From assembly GCF_932294415.1 (NCBI RefSeq), contig NC_065544.1, positions 34,877,210 through 34,941,209 of the forward strand: a stretch of 64,000 nucleotides of DNA, read 5' to 3'. Both the position numbers and the translations under genes were made by a program. Under the pieces are notes generated by a model, which made no database searches, was not told the origin of the DNA, and saw only the letters and a list, made by a program, of their open reading frames with translations. Below are positions 45,903 through 60,301 of the stretch, piece after piece; the first letter of the stretch is position 1; each line of letters begins with the position of its first letter. This DNA is from Quercus robur (taxonomy: Eukaryota > Streptophyta > Magnoliopsida > Fagales > Fagaceae).

Positions 45903-48900
45903 TTACATGTCCTTCATAGTTTTGCTTCTTTCTTCTTGCTCAGCCTTAATCCAATCAGCCTACACAAAAAATGGATGAAACAAAAACCCATTACATAAAA
46001 GGAGGAACCAAAAGAACCTTAGAAAGTAAATAACAGTGTCTTAATGCAAATCATAATTCCAAGGATTTGCAAGCATTTCATTGAGAAAGAAAAGGAGGAA
46101 TTGAATTACCTTATCTCGTTGTAGTTTTGACTGATGGGGCCTCATGGAGTTCCCTAAACTTAAGCCTCCCCATGCCTCTTGCAACTCTTTATCCCTTGCT
46201 TCTCTACGAGTGACAGAGTGTCTAATCTGGTCATCTGGATGTTGAGCAGCAACCATCTTTTCTCTCTCTAGTCTGGACTTATGTTTAACCAATATTTGGT
46301 CCAGACCACCTTCTTGATTCATCTGTGAATGCATTTTTGTTTCACTTCCCCTCACCTTTACTACTTCTTCCTTTAGACCAAGAGCCATTTTCTCTTTCTC
46401 CAATCTGGAGACGTGCTTTACCAAAACTTTGTCCAAGCTCTCACAATCTGTACTTTTTCCAGGCTGTTTCTTTGTGTGGCAATGACTTTCAAAATTGCTT
46501 CCTGATGACAAGGCCTGAATTTTATACCTTTCCAACCTGTGCACTGGCTTGACCAAGATCTTGTCTAAACTATTATCCGTCTCTTTTGTTTCACTCTTCT
46601 TACATTGAACTGAGAGTGATTCTCCAGCTTTCAAATTCACTTGTCCAATCTCTAATGAAGGCTCACCTGTATCCACGGTACGTTCCTCTTGCTCCATCTT
46701 AGAAATTGTAGGAATTTCATTTAAGTTAATGTTTTCTTTTTCCTCTTCTCCATCAGAGTAAGCTGTTTTATAAAATTGTGCAACTGTAGAAGAATCAACT
46801 TTTGCCATCTTATAATTGACCCTGCCCTCTTTATGTGGTTCATTTTTTCTCCTGTTCTTTGCTTCTTGGACCTCTTTTTCAAGCCTTGAGACATGTTTCA
46901 CTAGGAATTTATCTAGGCTGGGGACTTCGGGAACTCCTCCCAATTTTTTGCCTTTCATCTCAATTGTTTTTCCGTTATTCCTTTTGGTCTCTTCAATTTC
47001 CTTTTCAAGTTTTGAAGAATGCTTAATTAGTATAGTTCCCAAATCAGGAACAGCCTCAGAAGATGTTCTTTGACTGTGCAAGTTCTTACTATTCATTCCG
47101 AAGTCTCCTCCTGAATTCTTTTTTGCCTCCTCAATCTCTTTCTCTAACTTAGAAGAATGCTTCAAAAGAATACTCCCCAAGTCTGGAATGGTCTCAATGG
47201 AAGTTACATTATTATCCAAATTGACCTTCCCATCAGAACTTCTATCAGAATTCCCGCCAATTCCTTCCCTAGACTCATTCCTCCTACTATTTTTTGCTTC
47301 CTGCACCTCTCTTTCAAGTTTGGTCACGTGCTTAACCAAAAACTTGTCAAGGCTAGGCAATTCTGACTCCGCTTGCTTCCTCCTAATATGACCGTCTGTG
47401 AAAGACTCAAGGTTCCCTGCTCCTGCGGAAGACATTCTTCGTGGAAAATTAAGTGCTGCAGTAGAGCTATAATCAGCAGAACCTGGACCATTCAGCTTGC
47501 TGTTTTGTACTTCAGCTAAGACAGCATTTAGACCACTAGTTGCAACTATTGTGGCAAGCGAAGAAAGTTCATCTTCTTGCAAACATCTAAGCCTCTCAAG
47601 CATCATCTCCACCAGCTTTGTCATATTAAACCTTTCAAAAGACAGCCTTTTCCTTTTTGTCCTCTGTTTTATCTCTGGAACTGGTAGCTTAGAGTCAATT
47701 TCTTGAGAGCTTAAACCATCATCTTGAGATGCAGTTTCAAGTTCTGAGCCAGACTCTGATTCATGTTCTGAAGAAAACTCTGATAATTCCTGTGTATTTT
47801 CACCTGTATCTGGGTTCTGACTGATTTTTCGCAACAGTTCATTGAATTCATCTTTATTAAAAGAAGCACAGCTTGCAAGCCTAACTAATGCAGTTTTGAC
47901 TGCTGCAGCTACTTCTATTTCTACCTCAAATGCAGTTTCAAAAGATGCTGTGACTTTATGAGTAGTCAACCCTCCTCCGTTGCCAGAGGATGTCTCTATT
48001 TGACAAGGCTTCTTAGGGCAATTTGGTATGTCATAAATGATAACTCCTATGGCTGTGGCTGCTTCAAAAGCTTCAGCAGCAGATTTTTCAGCTTTCAGCA
48101 ACTGGGCTTCTGCCTCTTTGCTTTGGATCCTGAAGAGATAAATCAAAGGTTATCTACTATGAAAAGCCCAGTATTAATTAAAACCATACAAATCTTTGAC
48201 GTAATGATTACCTGGATGCTCGTAGAATTCGACACCAAGATGCTTCTACCAGAGCAGCTTTTCGAGCCTCCATTGCCTTGTGTGCAGCTTCTCTTGCTGC
48301 CATCTTTTCTCTCAGGACTCGTGAGTAATGTGGATTAGAATCACCTAGAGTCTCATCAAGTGTTAAATTCATGCCATCTACTTCCTGAAATAAGAATATA
48401 TATTAGTATTTTGGTTAAGAAAAGTCTACTCTGTAAGAAGAAAAATCATTTATGCACCACCTGCAGCATTTTAATTTTCCTTTTCAAGTAGGAGTCCACT
48501 TTTTTGCGCGGGAACCAGTTGAGAGGAGAACTTTTACGGTGAGGGGGCTTCTTAATTTGTGATGTAAATCTATTAAGAGTATTTGATGTTGATTGTCCAG
48601 TCTCTTTCAACAATTTATTCTGCACCATTTAAAAAAAGAAATAAGTTAACCCCAAAAAGAGAGAGAAATTAGACTCAATGACAAAGGTTTAGATATATAA
48701 GAAAATAGAAAAATCATTTAAACTAAGATACTGCAATTCACTATTTCAAAATCTGCATGCATATAACATCAACCAATAAAGGCTCGACTTTAAAATGTCA
48801 AAATCATCAAAATCATCCAGCATTATCAACATAAACAATATGCACACAATTTGTACAGTGAGCTTAGCATAAGGCATTATCAACATAAACAATGTGTACA

Positions 48901-50306
48901 CAATTTGTACAGCGAGTTTAGCACAAGGCCATCATAAGACTTAGTATTGACTAGCCTGAATGATAAATCAATTTTATGCATTAATCCTCTTTCCACTAAG
49001 CTACTTTTTTAATTTTTTGCTAAGGTTCCACTAAAGCTACATGGAAGAACTGAATAGTATATCAACCAAAAAAAAAAACTACAAGATGGATCACTAAGAG
49101 TGCAATATGACAATTGACAAGCAACTCGCCTATTACACATAACATTCACAAGTGAAAGATTGATAATCTTCTTTGACTTAATAAAAAGGTTGGCCATTTC
49201 TCAACACCCAAAATTTATTGCTTAATGGACACCCACTAGTCTTCTTTGACTTAACCTAAATATGACCAATATGAATCATCAAACATGCTAAAGGGAGAAT
49301 TAAAGGTACTCACTACTCACTATTACTGCACTCCACTCACATTGCTATGTGCTAACTATAAGAAGCACCATAACTTTCAAGATTATCAGTCCTTTCATCC
49401 AATAAGACTATTATTTTAAGTACTAACTTCAACTTGTTCATGGCCCAACACTTCACAGCTTGCTTGGGACTGCACCAAATCAATGGTTATTGCAACTAAA
49501 AGTGTGACACAGTAGGAATATATAGGAGCCTCGGAACAACTAGTGAAACGACTAATAAATCCTGAAAGCCTATTTACAATTCTCAAGTAATCTTTAACTT
49601 GGATTTGGTCCCTCATAAATCTCCAAAATCAACCCTTTTTGATGTACTGATTTAACAAAATCCATGGCATGCTTATAATAATGTGGACACAGGACATGCC
49701 TATATTGCGGCAGTACACTAATAATTTCAAGATTATCTTGTGTGCTTACAAATTGAGGATCTTGAAATTCATTCGCGTCCAAACAAGACCAAAACATTTA
49801 CTTATATCCAAACTAAAATTATGAAACAAACACCAACAATATTTGAATTCAGTGATGCAATTTAGGACCCCAAAAAGAAAACAGATTTAGATTCCATAAA
49901 AAAACCCATATAGCAAAACAACAACACAGCCCAAAACTCTTTGTTTTGGCAGGAGAGTTTTAAACTCACTAAAAAATTTCAAAGCGACTAATATTAATAT
50001 CACAATTTAGGATTTGAATTCATTGAAACCCAAATTCAATAATATCAAAACAAAAAGGCAATCTGAATTTTAGGGTTCCGAATACATTGAAATCCAAGAA
50101 ACAAAGAAACGCAAATGGAAAACAAGAATGTTGAAAATGAAAGAAGAAAGAGAGATAGAGAGAGAGAGAGACACTACCTTGCCGATCTTGGAGTTGGTGG
50201 AAGCGGCGGTGTCGATAGCATCGTCTTCTCTGGTGTTCTTGGAATCAACGACGCCTTTCTTGTCTGATACAGAGATGCAACCCAAGTCCAAGCACCCGAG
50301 ATCCAT
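45903..50306 (-). CDS. Plant coiled-coil protein with seven LDKxLVKHxxxLE motifs (unknown function)
   Basis: Five exons (50306-50178, 48619-48461, 48384-48212, 48129-46110, 45959-45903) join in frame with GT/AG edges to exactly 845 residues. The N terminus is MDLGCLDLGCIS. A basic stretch follows at about 66-96 (KKPPHRKSSPLNWFPRKK), then an Ala/Glu-rich helix (EKMAAREAAHKAMEARKAAL), an acidic S/E-rich part (about 265-310) and a basic KQRTKRKR. Residues about 412-765 carry seven copies of a motif like SLDKFLVKHVSRLEKE, spaced irregularly and each followed by a charged helix. I believe it belongs to a plant-only family whose Arabidopsis member is listed as SMC-like or uncharacterised, but that is from memory. 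Nothing like an ATPase head is present, so a true SMC role is unlikely. Location and partners are unknown. Confidence 0.88.
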
Positions 50307-50643
50307 GGATGCGTTTCTCGCCGGACCTTTTCTCAGATTCCGATTTCAAATCAAACAAAGAAAGAAATTGATTTCCGATTCGGAAAAAGAATGATGGAAT
50401 TGTAGAAGAAGAATTTGAGTGATGATTGGAATTTTGGAAGAGAGAGAGAGAGATTTTTGGGATGCGTTTCTTCAAAATTGAAATGAAATATATGGGAAGC
50501 TTTGTTTTGTTTTGTTTTGTTTTGGTTTGGTTTTTGAAAATGAAAAGTAGCCGTTACGAGAGAGGGCACGCCACTCAACGGTACTTAAGAACAGAGTTCT
50601 TATCCCGTGCGTGCTGCGTCCATGTATCAGAATGGACACGTTG

Positions 50644-51649
50644 GCATTTCCGGATTTTTTAAAAATAACAATAAAAGCCAAACTATTTTGTTAATTAGCA
50701 CAATTTTGAAACTATTTAGGTATTGAGTCCAAAAGATTTGATTTTGGAGTTATAAATCGAGGACAACAAACTCGATTTCAACATCATGTTGCACGTCACG
50801 TGGAAATTTGTCCATGTAGACATAGAACTCGAGTCAAGAACTGATCGGCTTTCTTGTTCTTCCTTTCCTTTTTTTACTTTCTCCCGATGCTGTCCCACTC
50901 TCCACTTCCAAGCCCCAAAAACCCATGAACAAGACCAAATACAAAACCCAAAACAAATCAAACCCACTCTCCACTCTCCACTCCAACATGTTCTTCTCCT
51001 CCACTGGAGCGGTGGCGAGAAACCACACCCATATTAAGTCCAATCCGATTTCTGTCGCTTGAAACTTTCACCGCTTGGTTTGGTCAGAATCGACACCTGG
51101 GTTGCTTCGTTATTACTTCTCTGGTTTGCTGGGTTTTGCATCGTTGCTTCTTTCTTCTTCGTTGTTGATCTCTGCGTTTTGATCTTTGGGTTTTGCTGGT
51201 ATGCTTTGGCATTGTTAGTAGGTGGTATTTTAGAATTGCTGGGTACCGAAATTAAAATACCGGTATCTATTAATGGAGTGGAGAGTGGAGAGTGGAGAGT
51301 GGGTTTGATTTGTTTTGGGTTTTGTATTTGGTTTTGTTCATGGGTTTTTGGGGCTTGGATGAACAAGAAAGTTCATCTGGTTCTTGAAGGAAAACGAAGC
51401 AAAACTAAATCAGTCTGTAGGACTCAATTTCTATTTGGCAAAACTCAAGTCCGTTTGACTCGAGTTCGGTGCCTACGTGGACCAAGTGTCCACCTCAGCT
51501 GAAAATCGAGTAAGTTATACTCGATTTATAACTCCAAAATCAAGTCTTTTGGTCTCGAGTTGTTAGATACCCAAATAGTTTCAAAACTATGCTAACTAAC
51601 AAAATAGTTTGGCTTTTAATGTTATTTTCAAAAAAATCTGACATTTCCA
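50644..51649. mobile_element. Long inverted-repeat element, about 1 kb
   Basis: Arms at about 50644-50985 and 51274-51649 are imperfect reverse complements. Shared blocks include agccaaactattttgtta, ttttggagttataaatcgag, gaactcgagtcaa, aagccccaaaaacccatgaa and cactctccactctccactcc. The loop is about 290 bp. No target duplication is certain. It resembles foldback or Mutator-type non-autonomous elements with long inverted ends. Open frames inside it have no family features. It starts about 340 bp upstream of the coiled-coil gene's ATG. Confidence 0.8.
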
Positions 51650-51790
51650 GTTAAATTTTGCCACATCACGCAATGGTAGGATAGGACCAAAATAAATTCC
51701 CTTTTCTTTTTTGGTGGTAAAATAGGAATATTTTTTTCTTTTAAAAAAGAAATAAAGAAAAAACATGGACAAGTCATGAGGGAAGAGAAG

Positions 51791-51888
51791 GAGGAAGAAA
51801 TACCATCAGACTATCAGCCGTTGGACGATAAATAAAGAGGAGGAAGAAATACCATCAGGCTATCAGCTGATGGACAATAGATAGATAC
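51791..51888. repeat. 49-bp tandem duplication
   Basis: gaggaagaaataccatcag occurs at 51791 and again at 51840, followed by similar ctatcagc-tggac sequence. Confidence 0.85.
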
Positions 51889-52266
51889 ATCTTCCTAAAT
51901 TAATTTGATACAAAGAAATAAAATTTCTAATATCATATTGGATAATGTTGATGGATTAGAGCCACTTACATCTAGGAACATTAATTGTGAATTAATTTAG
52001 GAGTGGTTTACACCATTTAAGCCTTAAAGAAGATCCTTGATTATTGAAAAGAAAATGTCGTGATCTTATCACTTTGCAAAAAGTGTTTCAATTTTTAATA
52101 CATAAGATATATGCATTTTCTCTTTCATAATGTGCGAATTTCAAACGATTGTGTGGATCCACACACTATGAAAAAGAATGATATATATGATACATAAGAT
52201 ATTTATTGCTAACAATGAGTAATGATTTTGCATTTGAGAAGTTTCAGCTTTTTTTTTTTCTTTCTT
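51889..52266. other. AT-rich intergenic DNA
   Basis: I see nothing gene-like here. Confidence 0.5.
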
Positions 52267-52269
52267 TAA

Positions 52270-52512
52270 GGGTCCTTTTGGATACAACTTATTTTTGCTG
52301 AAACTAAAAACTGAAAACTGAAAACACTGTAGTAAAATAATTTTTTAATGTATGAATAGTGTCGTGAGACCCGTGAACAGTATGTGAACAGTGCATAAAC
52401 ATTACATTTTGTCTCCTAGACAATGAACCCGTGAGATGTTACTGTTCACGCACTGAAGAAAAAAAAAAAAAAAACGCAAGCTTTAATTGCAAACGTGTAT
52501 CCAAACCCTCAC
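52270..52512. mobile_element. Tourist-like MITE, 243 bp, copy 1
   Basis: Target copies taa at 52267-52269 and 52513-52515. Ends are gggtccttttggatac and gtatccaaaccctcac. It contains gctgaaactaaaaactg and cactgtagtaaaataattt. It is the reverse complement of the element at 61863-62105 and has exactly the same length. Confidence 0.88.
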
Positions 52513-52515
52513 TAA

Positions 52516-53643
52516 ATTGATTAGGAAGCCCATATTTTCACAAATTTAGAACTTTGCATTTATTGTGGGTCAAATCCAAAACCTCCTTTGACTTAAGAGA
52601 GAAACACCATTAGACCACAAAGCCTTTTTCGGTTTTTCCCCCTCTGAAAGAAGTTATTTATTGAATTAATAATGATTTGCTATGTAATTTTCATGGAGCT
52701 TTTTCAAATACGGAGAGAAAACTATGAAAATATGAAGTTATATTTTTAGTTGCTTTCTTACAGAAGTGTGTAGGACAATATATAGTAAAAGTTGTCTTAT
52801 ACGAAAACAAACTAAAAAATAAGAAGGAATTTCTAAAAACTAAAAAATAAGAAGGAATTTCTAAGACCAATACGTGTCCTTGTAGTACAAAAGACGCTAA
52901 AAAAAACAAAGGAATGATAGTAAATAATGACTATTTTAAATGTTCAGACACTAACAAACAATTTACCGTCATTGTTGGAGAGGGAAAGGGGGTTTGAACC
53001 TATATGAGGTTCTCGCATGGAGAAGCCTACTGATTTTAGCCAATGCCATATAGATATTATTTCAACATTATCTCATTTAGTGTTTTGCAAGTGTGTTTCT
53101 CTCTCAACAATTTTTTTTTTTAAAGTGTTTCTTTTTTCGGAAACGAAGACTACTGATTTTAGGCAATACCAAAATCCTAATTATATTGTACCTGAGCTTG
53201 CTTGATCCATAAAAAGTGGTAAGATAAAGTAATATATGGGCTCGTTTAACATATATCAGGGAATTACATTTTTTTTCCCCCTTTCATTTGCCTCTCTTAA
53301 AGTAAGGATTTTGCCATGAACCCAGCGAAACTATAAATGAAAAGATATGTTTATTCCATAGTCACATGGCTATGGCCTCCCAAGAAGAAAAAAAAAATCA
53401 TGGTAATACATTGAGACCAATATCCCTGCCAACGCCGGTGATTAAAGAACCTAACCACGTACAAATGTAGAATGCCAAGAAAATACGATGAGGCATTCCA
53501 TACATTGTGTTCTTCTTTCTCTCAGGCATTTTGTCCTCATTTTGACAGTTGTATTAACTGTACATCAATAAGCAATGGGTATTGTTACCCTTGACAAGAA
53601 AAAAAAAAGTTCTCAAAAGATGTATATTTAGTCCTCTTGATGA
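52516..53643. other. 3' flank of the P4H gene
   Basis: No gene seen. 53023-53045 and 53147-53168 share ctactgattttag-caat, so a small duplication is present. Confidence 0.4.
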
Positions 53644-54510
53644 TTAAAAGTCATCATCTTGTTCTTGATCTCTGATCCACTTTGTGGCCACCCATTTCTC
53701 CCCTTTGATCACTGGACAGCTTCCATGAAGAGATGTCTGCAATACCAAAGATCAGACAAAATGTGAGGGTAGGTCTCAAAGCTTTGTTTGATCACCAAAG
53801 AGAGCGAGAGATAATAAATAAAAATTTAAAAAAAGGTCCAGGCCCTCCAGGGACTTGGCTTGTTTTAGCTTCGTATCTTACCAATCAAAAGAAGGGGAGA
53901 AAAAGGAGAAAAAAGAGGCCTTTTGTGTTGCAATGACTATTCTAGCATCTCAGCAAAAGTTAAACGTCTAAATAAAAAATAAATAATAAAAAAAAGTATA
54001 TTCTAGCTCCAAATTATTCTTTAATTTTGAACAAACCATTAATACCCTCTAACTTCCTTGTGTGGAAATAAATCCTAAAAGAAACAAAAACCACAGTACC
54101 ACACAAAGTATACTACCATACAGTTATAAGTGGGGCTTAGGAATGCATTTTGGATTAACTTCCCTGAAGAAGATAACTCTATCATGGCTTGAGTTTGGTG
54201 GGGATGAGTTTAAAGAGGGAAACTCATTAGTTGAGTTGGAGTAAGTGAAAAACTGTAATAAATATGGTATTTTCGAGTCCTATAACACAATCAAGCTACA
54301 TTTGCAAAGTCCAAATTGACTGATATGGCTACTATTTCGAAATGAACTCCAAAGGGAGAGAATCAGTGGTTGCACTTTCCCTCAAGTCAATTAAAAAAAT
54401 CAAAAAGCATAGGCCTACGAGCCTGATCAAAGTGAGTACACTATAGCAAGCAAGTACATGATAGAGTTCCAGCAGAAAATTGAAAATGTCAAGAGCTAGT
54501 AATTGCTAAT

Positions 54511-54568
<58 letters not shown>

Positions 54569-57063
54569 GTAATATGGAGAACAATTTTTGGAGATCCAAA
54601 TGTGAGTTTTATGACTCATTCTGATCAATAATTGAAGACTCAAGGCTTTAGAACAGAAACAATGCACATGCATCAAGTACAACATAAAAATAAGAAAAAT
54701 TACCCCATCAATTGTGCCATTTGGAAACACTGAATAAAATAGAAGTCCATCCCCTTGCCGTGGCTTCACTTTCAAACCTATACACTTTTTGTAATCATAG
54801 CCCGTCCCCTTATTTGAGTTATTCTGCAATCAACACAATTCAATGTCAACATTGCAACAAAATGATTGGTTCTACAAAGGAATAAGCCAAAAAAAGAAAA
54901 AGAAAAAGGGGAATTTCCTTATCTACCTCAAACGGAAACATGGTTTCTCCACCTTCTTCTACATTTGATAAATACAACAAGAAGGAAGCGACCTGCAAAA
55001 TTGAGTATGACAACATGAATAATGAGCAGTGACAGTTTCATCATCATGAACATGAAGAATTTTTCATCCTCAATAAAATTTCATACCTTTTTTTTTTTTT
55101 TAAATGAAGTGACACATGTAGAGTATGATGAAATAATGAACCTAAAACAATCTGCACTTTCTCGAAGCCTTCCACTTTATAAATTTCACATATAATTCTA
55201 ATTACTCAATGTAAAGCATACCAAAGAAGGATCTACAAGTAATTTGCTGAAAATACAAATCCTTGCATCTAATCCATAAAATATACATGGCTAGTATAAG
55301 ATGCATTCGGCATTAAGCAAGGCAAGAAAATTAGAACAAATGACTTGAAGAAAAGTCCACTACTAAAATACTAAAGAAAAGAGATTTATAAGAAAGAAAT
55401 CCTAGTGAGTTTCCCTTAGTCCAAATATTGTTTGGGGACATCAACTTAAATCTAATTTCTTTATAAGACAGATCTACTATGACTACATGAGATTTAGCTA
55501 GCAGAGGCTGTTAAAAATGATGTCTGCTAGCACTAATTTTCCTATTGCATATCTCCAATAATGATTTCCTAGATTAAGTGAATAAATTTATTACGAAAAT
55601 TATGGTATTTAATACCAATAAATTTAAAACATAGATGCTAATAGAAGATGAAAGAAAACACATACACAACAGATGATTCTATAAATATATATTATCAACT
55701 ATCATAGCAAAAAGCTTCCTCAGGCTGTGAAAATGACATGTCATTCAAGAAAAACAATAAACCATTGAATCCTATTTCACTTTGTTTATTTCTTTTTATT
55801 AATTTATTTTAATTTTTGGTGCTGGGCTGTTTATTAGGGGGAAAAGCAGGAAAATATAAAATTTTAAACAAACATATTGAAGTATGGACTCAAGGTACCT
55901 AGCAAGAGAAATCATAAATTAATAATTGCAATTGTTCTTCCAATCAGATGCACTAAGATACAGGATCCAGAAAGAGATGAACAAACAAAAAATAGTGTCA
56001 TTATGGAGATGTTTACCCTTTGGCTCTGTTGTGGGCCATATTCAGAAGGGTTGAATGCATCATAATGGGAATCATACTTCTGCCCAAGTTCATACCGCAA
56101 CACATTGAATGACTGCAACATTGAGATATGAAATTAATTTAATACTCAAAATAATTTCAAATGGACTTGTAATGAAAGAATTAATTAAAATTTCAATGAA
56201 ATGAGAAAAGAGTATTATCAATTTTAAGAACTGAGATAGGCTACACTTGGTTCTAATAAATCACAAAGGAAGAAGATGTATAAAATAAAATTTATACATG
56301 AGAACTATTAAAGCATTTCAATTCCTTTCAGGTACAAAATTATTTTGCTATGAATATGATGCTGGGAGGCTCAAAGAGAGAACCATTTAATTTAGTTTTA
56401 TTTATTTTTGCATGTCAATGGTATTTTTATTGGTCCCTTGTATTTAATTAGGTGAATTAGTATTTTTATTCAAAGTTTAGGGTATTTTTGTAATAAGTCA
56501 TTTGGGTTTCTTATCACAGTTAGGATTAGGGTTTAGTACTCATATATGAGCAAATACTAGACCTATCAACTCTAGGTGCTGACTCTAGTGGTTTTCCTAT
56601 GCTTGGTGCTGACTCCAAGCAACCCTAAGTGTTGTCTCTTAGGTTCTCTTCTGGCTTGTCTTGCGTCAGAATTATCAACAAAAAGTTTTGGTCCTTCCAT
56701 TTCTTTTACCATCTGGATCAACTTGAAGTAATAATGGTTATGGAACCATGTTTAAAAAAATAAAAATAAAAAGATATGAAAGCTCTACAATCATATCTGA
56801 TCTCCTATGGGAAAAACAACCAGGCAAAAAAAACCAGGGCTCATTTTGTCCATATATGATGAGGCCTTCAAGTTCAAGACAAACGTAGATGATACAACTT
56901 CCAATCTAGCCGGCTTCACTTTAATGTTGTCAGCTGAAAGACACTCCCAAGGCATGAGGACCCCAAAACTGCTTTGGCACTAGGGAAGTACTTCATTACA
57001 GACTCTTGGCCTAGATGTTGACAAAACAAAATAAGAGATGACAAACAGGGAAATTGGAAAAGA

Positions 57064-57095
<32 letters not shown>

Positions 57096-60000
57096 GGGTG
57101 GGGGGGGGGGGGGGGAGGATGTATCTGTTATGAGAAAGGAAAGAGCGGGAGCTACAGGTCATGAGGTTCTCCCAGGATTTGGCTTGCAATAATGTTTGAG
57201 GTTCTAACCCCTGGCTTTCCCCAAACCCAAAATAGTCAAAGAAACTGAGAATTTTTCCTTATTCGCTAAATCAAAATAACACAGACAGACAAAATTGCCT
57301 TTGTTAAAACTGAGTAAAAGTCGGCTGAAATTGAGTCAAGTAAATTTCATATAGAATATAATTCTTTGAGTGGGACACTTGCCTTAGAAAAATTTGTCTT
57401 TGTAGAGGTGCTTGACAGGTATCAAGGACAACTGCCTCAACAAGAACATCCTAACCCAAAATAAGAAAGCTTCCAAATTTTAGATGTTCAAATTGCAGTG
57501 CACAGTCCTGATGACAGCAATGCAATTCACCATTCCTTGCTTTAACTCAACCACAAACCTTCTTTTAGACCATTTAAAACCTTAAACCATGTCATTTTCC
57601 CAGCCTTTCCCACCAAGCTACCCCCTCAAAACCACTTAAATACTGTATTTGTTGCCTCAACCATTCTCTCTCTTCTTTTGTTTTAGTGCAAAATTCTGGC
57701 ACTTGCTGTCTTCAATATCAGCCAATGAGCTCTGGCTCAAATGGTACTTCCTCCTTCTATAAGATGGGTGGAGGGTGCAGGTTTGAAATGCATTGAATGC
57801 GTGTGTTACTAACCAAACAAAACATATATATATCAGCCTCCTTTTGCCTTGAAATTTTTATCCATTGAATCCCTAATAAATCAACAAACTTAGGCCTTCC
57901 AACTCGTAAATTCGAACTATTCCCAACCCTAACCCACCAAGAAAGCAAGTGGGTTATTAGTTTCCCAAATATACCACAGCAGTAGAACAATATAGTTTTC
58001 GATAGTTAAGTCTTTTTTCATGTATAAACAGTAGAAGAGCTTCCTAATAAGGTGTAAATATGCACTTTGGTAATCTATTGCACTATTGAGAGAGGCAAAT
58101 AACCAAAAGAGTTTCTAGAAATAAAGCCTTTTTTTCTCATAAGAATTACCAGTAGTAAAGCTGATAATGCTAAAGAATCCTCCTCTCAGATGAGAGAAGT
58201 TGGCTGTCTACAAGCAATATCTCTTCTATGTTATAAAGCACTTGCAAATACATGTGAGTGTGCCTGTGCATGTTATAATTAAAATAGCACTAAATATCAT
58301 TACGCCCTGGTGGCTCCAGTAATACAAATTAACTGATAAAACATCTAGGTAGGAGAACTAATATCTGCTCAAGTCACCAAATGTATCAATAAAACAGGAA
58401 GTAGCACTTCCATAGTACTTGGAAAACAAATTATTTATATAAAGTAGAAAGAGAAATTGAAAATAAAACATACCTCTCCATGGTTTCTTGGAATCATTGT
58501 AGCCCGAGAAATTTTTTCCTCAATAAGAGCCAGGACTCCAGTTTTGTCTTCTGATGAGCTAATAAATGTGCCTGAGCTGTTGCCAAGCAGGTGAAATAAC
58601 CAAATTGAGGTAATCAAACTACACAGAAATCATTTATACACACAGAAATATTGATGCAAAGGAGAAAAACAGAAGAATTGAACCAGGCTAACTTCAGGAA
58701 ATTAATAGATGGAGGAACAAATCCAACAATACCAACCAGGTAAGGCTACGGTGCAAATGCACTTGAAATTGTTGCTTTAGAATGATGTAATTCAGATTAT
58801 ATACAAACAAAGACTGAGTAGGAAAATATATATAGGATGGATCCAGGCCAGTGAGATGACCCAAAAGCTACTAGTTTCCAATGGTCTGTTATTTTAAAAT
58901 AGGTATTATTGATATCTGATTATTTGTTTTAGGAACACAAAGAAGTAGCGACACATTCATCTAAAATTTTATAATGTATAGCACATATAATAGGATCTGA
59001 AATGTATAATGATACCTTGTCCTCGTACCCTTAGTGCTCTCAGCAGTCTCCCCCTTTCGCAAAGCCAATAGTGAGGGTTTAAGGTTTGCCTTTGCGATTT
59101 TAATTATGGTTTCGCATTGTTCTGCTGTTGCAAAATTTGGGAAATATAAAGCTCGTGGTTTCCAGCTCAAAATCTGCATCCAAGAATAGAAGGACAAACA
59201 ATGAATTAGGTGGAAAACAAGAAGCATAGTTAAAAATTACTGAGTTGATCCCAAAAACAATATGCCAGACCAATTCTTCAGCTGCCTGTACTGACTAATA
59301 TTGCTATCAAGGCTCTTAGGAGCCTTTTCATCAAACAATTTCCTATTGGATGTCTCCAATTTCAGCATGTCCTCACTAGGACTGCTATTTTAAATTTGGC
59401 AAAAAGTTAAACAATGTGAGACAAAGTTTCAAACAGCCAGTTTGAAGGAAAAGATTTAAAAATCAATTTACTAATAGGATTTTCTTATAATCTTTTTTTT
59501 TTTTTTTTTTTTTTTTTTTGGATAAGCAATCCCAAATCCCCAATCTTTGGACAAGGCTTTCACCTAATGTTAAATGGATCATGTTTTTAAACAATCAACA
59601 GTTCATTTCAAATACACTGGTTTTAAAAGTCAACACAATTTCACCTGATTATAAGATACTACTACATTTGAAGCGATAATCGCATGCCTATCACTAAAAA
59701 TGAACAAAAAGGGGACCATTTCCCCGCACTGGTTCGTGTTGTGTTACAATGGGTACTCCAGTTACAATCCTAACTATCAATACATTAATGCAAAATCACA
59801 CAATTGCATAAAATGCCCATCAAAATAGTAACTTTCCCAAAAGAGTGAAACCCCATGATCAGAATCACCAACCTTGTTATCCCAAAAACTCAACATAGTA
59901 CTAAACCTCTCACATCAAATTAAAACCATTCATTTAATCATCAACCACCATCATTAAATCTACAACCAAAACAAAAACCCATATAACAAAACAAACAAGC

Positions 60001-60262
60001 AAACAAGGCAACATTAATCACTTTGGTATCAAAATTCTAATCAATATGATTCCTATAAAAAGCAATCACAAACCTGAAAAGGAATTGATTCAACAGAAGC
60101 TACTCCAGTTCGGCCATGCGGCATCGAACCATCCTCGTTGACTTCCTCGACAAATTCAAGCGTCCTCAACCTCGGTATAACCGTAGCCCTAGGCACATCC
60201 TGTCAAAACAGCCAAAACCCAAAACTCAGCTCAGCCCCAAAAACAATTACACACACAGAGAA

Positions 60263-60301
<39 letters not shown>

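Noticed and set aside
47157..47706. Plus-strand open frames opposite the coiled-coil gene
   Set aside because: Shadows of the long minus-strand exon, caused by its repeated motif and codon bias.
51059..51502. 147-residue open frame rich in hydrophobic residues
   Set aside because: It crosses the loop and one arm of the inverted-repeat element, has no family features, and the matching frame in the other arm is just its reverse complement.
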